Origin: an uncultured Bacteroidales bacterium
Lineage (GTDB): Bacteria > Bacteroidota > Bacteroidia > Bacteroidales > P3
Direction of reading: 5' to 3'
Assembly (NCBI GenBank): GCA_900315935.1
Contig: ONBB01000018.1
Location: forward strand, 1 to 36,574
Length of the DNA: 36,574 nt
The notes under the pieces were generated by a model, which saw nothing but the letters and a program-made list of their open reading frames with translations, had not been told where the DNA came from and ran no database searches. Below, piece by piece: positions 1-7,700 of this stretch. Position 1 is the first letter of the stretch. The number at the start of each line of letters is the position of its first letter. The position numbers and the translations under genes were made by a program.

Positions 1-153
1 CGAATACTTTTCGTTAATATAGCAATCATATAAATAGTTGCTTCTCGGGTACGCCCAAATAGTGTCCTGTGCCCGTAAAGGATTTAATCCGAGTGCCGCC
101 ATAGCCAACAGCAATGCAGACACTCCCCATTTCCTTAATCGTTTCGTTTTCAT
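1..153 (-). CDS. Secreted protein, N-terminal fragment (runs off left edge)
   Basis: An ATG at 153-151 on the minus strand opens a frame that stays open for 51 codons to the window edge. The N-terminus is a textbook signal peptide: basic MKTKRLRK, a hydrophobic stretch WGVSALLLAMAALGL, then NPLRAQ with probable cleavage after the Gln of RAQ. The mature part begins DTIWAYPRSNYLYDCYINE. A matching Bacteroidota promoter lies 36 bases upstream, which supports both the strand and the start. Too little of the mature protein is present to name a family. Export across the inner membrane is the only function that can be inferred. Confidence 0.8.
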   Translation of the reverse strand, partial: MKTKRLRKWGVSALLLAMAALGLNPLRAQDTIWAYPRSNYLYDCYINEKYS

Positions 154-188
154 AGTGTTGTTGTTTAGTTCATAATGTTTTGACACTG

Positions 189-220
189 CAAATATATAAC
201 ATGTTTTTGATTCTACCAAA
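189..220 (-). promoter_or_regulatory. Bacteroidota-type promoter for the left-edge gene
   Basis: On the minus strand TTTGG (220-216) and TATATTTG (196-189) are separated by 19 bases. This fits the -33 TTTG / -7 TAnnTTTG pattern known for the primary sigma factor of Bacteroides. The -7 element is 36 bases upstream of the ATG at 153. Confidence 0.75.
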
Positions 221-281
221 TATTTCTTTCTCTAGAATGCATTCCAGTCTCGCGCCGCATCCCCACAGGGGTCCCTGGTAT

Positions 282-325
282 GGAAGAAGAGAGGAAGAAG
301 AGGGGAAGAAGAGGGGAAGAAGAGG
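282..325. repeat. 11-bp tandem array, 4 units of GGAAGAAGAGR
   Basis: Units at 282-292, 293-303, 304-314 and 315-325 are identical except for the last base of the first one (A instead of G). The period (11 bp) and the GGGGAA core at the unit junctions match the arrays near 11,981 and 28,113. Confidence 0.9.
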
Positions 326-450
326 GTGCATTTGAGGTGTTGGGAATCAGCCTGTTGTGTTTTGGCCATTTGGGCCTTTTTTTCGGAAAAAATTCAAAAA
401 ATTGTCAGTTTTTTGGGGGGCATTTTTGCCACTTTCCGGGGGTGGAAATG

Positions 451-464
451 TTAAAATATTTTAA
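451..464. promoter_or_regulatory. Perfect AT palindrome upstream of the recombinase gene
   Basis: TTAAAATATTTTAA is a perfect 14-bp palindrome ending 17 bases before the -7 element at 482. It could be an operator or simply AT-rich promoter DNA. Nothing in the sequence decides between these. Confidence 0.35.
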
Positions 465-481
465 CCAAAGGTTTTTTTTCG

Positions 482-489
482 TATCTTTG
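482..489 (+). promoter_or_regulatory. -7 element TATCTTTG of the recombinase gene
   Basis: TATCTTTG, in the context TTCGTATCTTTGCA, fits TAnnTTTG. I see no convincing TTTG -33 box at the usual spacing. The element ends only 6 bases before the ATG at 496, so a transcript from it would be essentially leaderless. Confidence 0.55.
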
Positions 490-495
490 CACCCG

Positions 496-1395
496 ATGAC
501 AGTCGACGAGGCCATAGCACGATTCCACGACTATATCGCCCATGAGCGGCGGATGGCGGCGGGCACGGTGGGAAACTACCTGGCCGACCTGCGCGATTTT
601 GCCGACCACCTGCGGCAGCAGAATATGGTTGATATAGAGGATATTACTTCTCGCGAAGTGCGCGAGTGGCAGATGGAGCACCTGGGGCGCGGCGAGGCCG
701 CCGGCACGGTGAAGCGGCGCCTGTCGTCGCTGGGCAGCTTCTTCCGCTACCTGCGCCGCCAGGGTATGCTGGAGGCCGACATCATGGCCAAGGTCAGCGC
801 CCCGCGCCAGCCCAGGCGCCTGCCGGTGTTCTTCAAGGAGGGCGAGCTGGAGCACCTCTACGACGAGGGTATCTTCGGCGACGATTTCCTGGGCCGTCGC
901 GATGCGCTGATGCTGCGCCTGCTCTACGAGACGGGCATACGGCGCTCCGAGCTGGCCGGCCTCACCGAAGCCTCGGTCGACCTCTCGTCCCTCACGCTCA
1001 AGGTGCTGGGCAAGAGGAACAAGGAACGCCTCATACCCATCGAATCGGAGTTGGCACACAATATTTCGGACTATCTCGCGTTAAAGCATCAGGAAGTGGG
1101 CGAGAGCGAGTGGCTGTTCGTGAACCGCAAGGGCAGGCCCATCACGGCGAACGTGGTCTACCAGGTGGTGAAACGGTACATGCCGGCCCTGTCGAATGCC
1201 GACCGTATCAGCCCCCACGTGTTCCGCCACAGCTTCGCCACCCATATATTGAACGAGGGCGGCAACATACAGGCCATCAAGGAGCTGCTCGGCCACGCCG
1301 ACCTGGCCACCACCGAGGTCTACACCCACGTAACGCGCGAGCATTTGAAAGAGGTATACAAGCATGCGCATCCGCGCAGCAGAAGGAATAAATAA
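496..1395 (+). CDS. Tyrosine recombinase, XerC/XerD type
   Basis: This 299-residue protein has the XerC/D layout: an N-terminal SAM-like core-binding domain (about residues 1-90) and a C-terminal catalytic domain. The full active-site set is visible: R149 (TGIRRSE), K173 (GKRNKER), H241 and R244 (HVFRHSF), H267 (LLGHADL) and the nucleophile Y276 (TEVYTHV). Xer enzymes resolve chromosome dimers, and the length is normal for the family. An upstream extension to 280 would add 72 low-complexity residues, so I chose ATG 496, where the protein begins MTVDEAIARFHDYI as Xer proteins do. The adjacent hpf gene, 27 bases downstream, matches a gene order familiar from Bacteroides chromosomes. That favours a housekeeping Xer over a phage integrase. 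XerC and XerD cannot be separated here. Confidence 0.92.
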   Translation: MTVDEAIARFHDYIAHERRMAAGTVGNYLADLRDFADHLRQQNMVDIEDITSREVREWQMEHLGRGEAAGTVKRRLSSLGSFFRYLRRQGMLEADIMAKVSAPRQPRRLPVFFKEGELEHLYDEGIFGDDFLGRRDALMLRLLYETGIRRSELAGLTEASVDLSSLTLKVLGKRNKERLIPIESELAHNISDYLALKHQEVGESEWLFVNRKGRPITANVVYQVVKRYMPALSNADRISPHVFRHSFATHILNEGGNIQAIKELLGHADLATTEVYTHVTREHLKEVYKHAHPRSRRNK

Positions 1396-1422
1396 CAACC
1401 CAATAAAGAAAGGAGAACGATT

Positions 1423-1710
1423 ATGAACACAACCATCAACGCCGTCAAGTTCCGCACTGACGAGAAACTCGAGAAGTTCATCCACGACAAGGTGGGCAAG
1501 CTGGACCGCATGATTGACAACGCGGTGGGCTGCGAGGTAACCCTCAAGGTGGACAAACCCGAGAGCGACAACAACAAGATTGCCGACATACGTCTCAACG
1601 TCCCCGGCAAGGACCTCTTCGTTACCAAACAGGCCGACACCTTCGAGCAGGCCGTCGCCGACTGTGTGGACACGCTGAAGGTGCAGATAGAGAAGTATAA
1701 GAACGCCTAG
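1423..1710 (+). CDS. hpf: Ribosome hibernation-promoting factor, short form (HPF/RaiA family)
   Basis: This 95-residue protein of the HPF/YfiA family binds the 30S decoding region and keeps ribosomes inactive in stationary phase. It shows the family pattern: an N-terminal strand (INAVKFRTDEKLEKFIHDKV), a central strand pair (CEVTLKVDKPESDNNKIADI) and the final helix (FEQAVADCVDTLKVQIEKYK). It is the short form, without the C-terminal dimerisation domain of long HPF. The start is supported by AGGAG at 1411-1415. The gene begins 27 bases after the recombinase stop and is followed by a strong hairpin, so the two probably form one transcript. Confidence 0.93.
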   Translation: MNTTINAVKFRTDEKLEKFIHDKVGKLDRMIDNAVGCEVTLKVDKPESDNNKIADIRLNVPGKDLFVTKQADTFEQAVADCVDTLKVQIEKYKNA

Positions 1711-1726
1711 CTGTAGCCAGCAATCG

Positions 1727-1762
1727 GTAGGGGCGGCGCGCCATACGGCGCGCCGCCCCTAC
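1727..1762. terminator. Strong hairpin between convergent genes
   Basis: GTAGGGGCGGCGCGCC and its exact complement form a perfect 16-bp stem with the loop ATAC. On the plus strand TGTTTTAT follows, giving a terminator for hpf. It lies 15 bases beyond the stop of the convergent giant gene, so it may act for both, though the minus side has no T-tract. Confidence 0.8.
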
Positions 1763-1777
1763 TGTTTTATACATACC

Positions 1778-4700
1778 TCAGCGCAGCAGCAGCACGGACC
1801 CGGTGGCCGAATAGTAGGTGTCCGGTTGCAGCAGGGTGGAGTAGCGCAGGTGCCACACGTAGTTGCCCATCGGGCAGGGGTCTCCGTTGTTTGCCCGGCC
1901 GTCCCACTGCTGGTTCACGTCGTTGCTGCTGTATACTATCACGCCGTTGCGGTTGAAAATGCGCAGCTCGGCACGGCTCAGGCCGCGGCTGACGATGTAG
2001 AAGCGGTTGTTGGTCTCCTGGTCGGGGGTGAAGGTGTTGGGTGCCACTATGTCGTGGTGCAGCACATAGAGGGTATGCGAGGCGGTGTCGGTGCAGTGGC
2101 CGTCGGTTACCACGAGGGTAACCACCACCGAGTCGGCACCCTTGGTGGCCGAAGCCTGCAGGTGGCGCGAACTTTCGCCCATCAGCATGCCGTCGACATA
2201 CCAGTGCCGCTCTGTATAGTCGGGGCTGAGGTCGTAGGCGTTGAAGTTTACCTGTCCCGGGCGCAGTGCACCGGGGTTCACCTTGAGCACAGCCTCCGGT
2301 TTGGCGGCAGGAGCCAGGCGTAGGGTGTCGGTAACGGGGCAGTGGGGCAGCTCGGCATAGTCGACATAGACTGTATAGGTGGTGGTCTCTGTGGGTTTCA
2401 CCGAGATGTGTCTGCTGTATTCCTGCCCGGTGAGGGTTGGGTCGTCGGGGAAGGCGTTCCAGAGCAGGTAGGGCACATTGCAGGTGGCCGTGATGTGGTG
2501 GTAGAGCGAGTCGCAGTCGTAGTCATGCGCAATGGTGAGGGATGGGAGGTCGAGGCGTGTCAGCTCGATGCCCAGCACACTGTCGCAGCCGTGGATGGTA
2601 GCCAGGGTGTCGGCGTAGAAGCCGGCCTCGCTCAGCTCATGCTGCCGGAATAGGTAGGTGGCTCCCTGGCAGAAGGTATCTATCTCGACCTCCAGGGTGG
2701 AGCGGTGGACGGTCAGGTTGAGGGTTACCACGCTGTCGCAGCCGCGTGGCGTGGCGACCGTGTCGATGGCGGTGCGGTTGTCGCTGTGGTAGGTGATGCC
2801 GTCAATCCATACAAGTGAGTCGCATACCACCTGCCAGTCGGTGGCATAGGTGCGCGGCACGATATGCAGGTGCTGGGTTACCAGGCTGTCGCATCCGAAG
2901 GCGGTGCTGTCGGCGTGGAAATAGGTGCCGCTGGTGGTCAGCAGGGTGTCGAAGAAGGTCATGCGGCTGTCGTGGCATAACGTGTCGTAATGGACGATGT
3001 CGTAGGACGGCATCAGTTGCAGGCTCAGCGTGCGCACGCTGTCGCACCTGCCGTAGGCGGTATACAGGTGGCGTTCGCGGCTCACCACACCGTTGCTTTG
3101 CTCGAAATCGATGGTGGTGTCAATCCAATGGTAGGTGCGGTTGGTGTTGCAGATGGAGTCGGTGTCCAGGAGGTGGTAGGTGGGCAGCACGCGCAGTGTG
3201 TGGGTCAGCGTGTCGTGGCAGCCGTTGCGATCCACCGTATAGCAGGTAACGGTGGTGTCGCCCTGTGGTGCGACCTGCTGGCTGCCGCTGCCGCCCCCCT
3301 CCCAGGTATAGGATGCGGCGTGCAGTACATCGAGCGTGTCGGGCGCGTCGTTGTCGCAGCGTTCCTCACGTCCTGCAATCGTGGCGTCCGGGTGGGGGTA
3401 CACAATGTGGATGGATCGCCGCAGGGTGTCGAGGCATTGGTCGCTGGCGATGCCTGAAACGAGCGTGATGTTGTAGAGGCCGGTGTCTGTCAGGTGGAGC
3501 ATCACTATGTCGGTATAGGCAGTGCTGCTGTCGGGCAGAATCCATCTGGTACTCTCGCAGTTCTCGCCGGTGCCGATGGGTGTGATGCCGTCGCCCGAGA
3601 TGGTGCTGCGGTTGGTCAGCGTGAGGTTGAACTCACAGTCGGCCACCGTCAGTGCCGTGTCGAACAGTGCCAGTGGGTAGCGTGCGCCGGCGAAGGCACT
3701 CATGGTGAACTTGCAGGTGGGGTTGTCGATGAACGACAGCTCGCAGTAGTAGGTCATCGAGTTGTCCGACCGCACCCAGATGCTGGCCGAGTCGGAGAGG
3801 GTGGTGGCATCCTGGTTGGAGTACCAGCGGTAGTGGAAGCCGCCCGGGGCGGTGAAACGGTTGTCGGGTACATCGCTGCACCCTTCTGTGAGCAGGCGCT
3901 TGGTGGCGCACTCGAGGGTGAAGTAGGCATAGCCGAAGTGCGACCCCTCGCCGCAGTCGTTGGTGGTGAGCCTCACATAGATGGTCTGTCCAGAGTAGGT
4001 GCTTAGGTCCAGTCCCACCGTGGTCCAGTCCTTCCACAGCACCTCATTGGCTGCGGTGTTCCAGCCCAGGTTGGGGTTGGCGATGAAGAAGGCCAGGCCG
4101 CAGGAGTCGATGAGTTCGTCGTTCTGGTTCAGTATCTCCAGTCGGAAGCGTGGCTGCAAGTCGGCCGAGTGTTCGGGGTCCTGCAGTACGGCGGCATATT
4201 TCAGTATTAACAGGTTGGCCTGCGCCGAGTCCACGGTCATTCCATAGGTGATGCTCTCGGCCTGGGCGGTGCCGCTGCCGCCAGTGGTCCAATTGCCCAG
4301 ACGCACCGATGCCTTTTCGCCCGCAGGCACTGAGCGCAGCAGGCCGCCGGTACGCGCATCGCGCTCGGTGGTGTCGAAGTGCACGGTGTGGCGAGACGCG
4401 GCACTGAGGTAGCCGTGGTCTATCACGCCCACATGCTCCGAAGGACTGTTGTAGGAACCGTACTTGCAGGTTACATAGGAGGCCCGCAGGTCGGTGTAGT
4501 CGATGCAGCCCAGCCCGCCCTTGGGTGTGAAGGTGAAGAATGTGTCCACCTTCATGGGGCGGCAGAGGCTGTCGCTACAGAGGCTGGAGACATAGAAGGT
4601 GTAGTCGGTCAGTGGGTCGAGCCCATTGATGCTGAATGGCGAGGCGGTAGCTGTGGCCACTAGTCCTTGTCCCTGGCTGAAGCCCGTGGCGCCATACTCT

Positions 4701-7700
4701 ACACGCACCATGGGCGAGCCTTGTTGTTGCCAGATTATGGTGGTGTGCTCGGCACCCGTTTCGCCCAAATGGAAGCCATAGGCTGCACAGTCGCTTACCG
4801 ACAGGCTGTCGATAAGGGTGTTGTTTTGAACGCGGAGCACCAGGAACCGGCCGCTGCCGAAGTAGTTGTCAAGCGTGTGGAAGCACAGCTCTCTCCTGCC
4901 AGCGGGTACGTGGAACGATGTCAGCGAGTCAAAAGTGGATATGTCGTCGGCATCGCCCATTGCGCCAACAACAATGGTTTGAGCCTGCGCCTGTGCTTGT
5001 GCGTAGAACATTATGTTCAGCCTCCGCAGGCTGTCGGTATCAAACATCGGTAGCACCATGAATTTTGTTCCCCCTGTAGTATTCAGCACCATCCAGTTGT
5101 CGGGTTGGGCGCTCACGGTGGGCAGGCAGTAGGGGAGGGGTTCGGGTGGTGGCAGCGTGGCAACGACCTTGGGTTGGCGGCAGGTGGAGGTGGCAGAATC
5201 GCATTTCACGTATAGGCTGTATACGGTGTCGGGCAGCAGCTGTAGCGCCATGGGTGGGTCGGTGGCGCGCAGGGTGGTGCCGGTGTTGTCTTCCCCGAGG
5301 CGATATTCTATATAGAATGGGTGGTCAATGCCTGTGGTATTCCAGTTCAGCAGCAGCTGGCCACCACCCATCTGTTGCATCGTAATGTCGCGGGGTAGGG
5401 CGCAGGCGCTTATCTCCACCCGGCGAATTTTGATGGTGCCAATGCCTACAGCCTGCAGGGTTGGGCGGCGCGATGTGCCGGTGATGAGCCGCAGTGTCTG
5501 CCAACTGCCGGCCGGTAGGCGTAGGGACTGGTCGCCTGCTAGCAGGGCTACCGAGGCGGATGAGAACCACACTTCGAGGTCAATCGCCAGGCTGTCGTCC
5601 GGGAGGATGGGCAGGGTTGCCATCACTTGCTGGTTGCCATCGACGGTCAGCGTCAGGCAGCTGTCGGCTATCTGTGCCGCCGTGGCGGCAAGTGCATCGC
5701 TGGACAGGATCCAACCCGGGGGCAGTCCTGTGGCAAAGTCGGTGCAATAGGGGATGGCTATCTGTTGTGATGTGTGCCATTGCAAGGGTCCATAGCATGG
5801 AGCAGCATTTGAGGTGCAAAGGGGATAATAGTCGTAAAGGGTGTTGTCGTCCAGTCCAGAAAGAGACATGCTGTCGGATACCATCACGGAGGTGCCGCTG
5901 CCGGGAGTGAATCCTGCCGACCCGTATTCAACCATGCCGTTGCCATGCAGCAGCACTTGGTTGTCGTCTCGCATGGTTGCAGTTACCCAAGGGCATGGAG
6001 AGACGGCGATATTCTCAATGGATGAGACTGGACCTATCGGCACCAGTCCTATGAAACGTGCCCCACCATTATAGCCTTCCAGCGAGACGTGCTGGGTGCG
6101 ACGGGTGCCGGTGGGTGCGACAAGGGTGTCGATAACGAGCATGTGGTCCCAACTGCCACTGTATTCCATGACGCCTACAGCCACCGACCCTTGTAGGGTA
6201 ATGTACAGATGCAACCGTCGGATGCTGTCAATATCCATCTCGGGCAGTTGCAAGGCTCCCGAGGGTGGTGCGGGGAGGCAGAAGGGCAGGCTCACCTCGG
6301 AGGGCAGGGTTACCTCCAGGGGTGGGATGCATGAGGGGGTGGTGCTATTGTCTCGCGTGTAGATCCAATAACTCTGTCCTGGCATAAGTCCCGTGAGGGT
6401 GTGGTGGCGGCCGGTGGCATGGAACAGGGTGCCACTGCCTTGGGCAAAGCCTGCAGGGCCGTATTCTATGTAGTTGTCAGTTGTGGGCCAGTCGAGGGCA
6501 AGCGAACGGGCGCTGGTAGGTGCAACGGAGGGAGTGAAGCCGCGCGTTACGGCAAGGCTGTCTATCCTTATTTCGGCAGCCTGGCTCAATGCCATGGCAC
6601 ACAGTGCTATGCGGCGACCCATGGGTGGGGGCAACAGGGTGGTCGTGCGCTGCCATGAGGCGGTGGCAGTGTTGGCAAGGGTGTCGAGGGCAACGAAGGT
6701 GTTGGGATCGGCTTCTCCATTGACGTATCCCACCACAAGCCGTGCGTTGGCCGCATTGGAGCTGTGCATGCTGAGGCGTACTTGCATGCTGTCGCTGTCG
6801 CCGGTGAGGGTAGGAAGCATGACCAGGCTGCGGCTGTCGACCGTGGTATGGCATTTGAGCAGCAGGGTGTGGTTGGTGCCGGCGGTGCTGATGGAGGGAG
6901 TGTTGTTGTAGGTGCGTCCCACTAGCCAGCCATCGGGCAGTCCGGCAGCTGTGGCAACTTCGAATTGTTCACAATAGGGGGTGGTAGCGGGGTTGGAGGT
7001 GGAGAGTTTCACTGCGATGCAGTTGGGAGTGGTATCGCAGACGGGGGTGAGGTAGAGGTCGTAGTTGATGCCGGCATCCATGCCGGGGATGGTATAGGTG
7101 GTTCCGAGGACGGTGTCGGTGGTGCCGGTGCCGGGGGGGAAGCCGTGGAGGCCATACTCGATAGCTACGGCCGACGGGGCGTTGAGGGATTGCCAGGTGG
7201 CCTGGCCGTCAGCGGAGATGGTGGCATCGCCAATGCCGCAGGGGGCTACATTGACATCGTCGATAAAGAGGGTGCAGGTGTCTTGGGGCAGGAACCGTAG
7301 GGCAAGGTAGCGATGGGTGGTGGGCGACAACGTGGCAAAGAGGCGCTGCCATTCGCGGGGGCGGGTCAAGTGCAGGGTGTCGTGGACGGTAAAGGTGGAC
7401 AGTGAGTCGCGGTCGCGCAGGGTACCCAATAGCAATGCGCCGGCAGTGAGGGCTGCATTGTTGGAGGCATGGGCGTACAGGGAGACAACCATCTGTCCCA
7501 GATTGTCCATGGGGGGTAGCACGATGGTGCTGTTGGCACGAAGCATCAGGCTGCGGTAGGGCGACACACAGTTCATGTCGCTCACTGAGGCGGCGGTATT
7601 GTGGTAACGCCAATTCCAAGGGATGCGGCCGGTGGTGATAAGGTCAAAGGATTGGCAGTATGGGGTGGGCACGGTTACGGGATGGGTGCGAATGGTGCGC

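Larger units (their letters stand above)
154..495. other. Intergenic region between divergent genes
   Basis: This 342-bp gap holds the promoter of the left-edge gene (189-220), a GAATGCATTC palindrome near 235-244, an 11-bp tandem array (282-325), poly-T/poly-G-rich DNA (about 360-440), a 14-bp AT palindrome (451-464) and a -7 element (482-489). An open frame exists from 280 to 495 in phase with the recombinase gene. It encodes mostly the array and low-complexity residues and is judged non-coding. Confidence 0.65.

Noticed and set aside
280-495. 72-residue N-terminal extension of the recombinase
   Set aside because: It is encoded by an 11-bp array, poly-T/poly-G DNA and the promoter region. 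Xer proteins begin near the ATG at 496.
496-1395. Integrase of a mobile element
   Set aside because: There is no attachment site, tRNA or cargo genes, and the gene is coupled to hpf as in chromosomal Bacteroides loci.
1727-1762. Small RNA or REP-type mobile repeat at the perfect palindrome
   Set aside because: Only one copy is present in the window, and its place between convergent genes with a T-rich tail is fully explained by a terminator. A genome search could reopen this.
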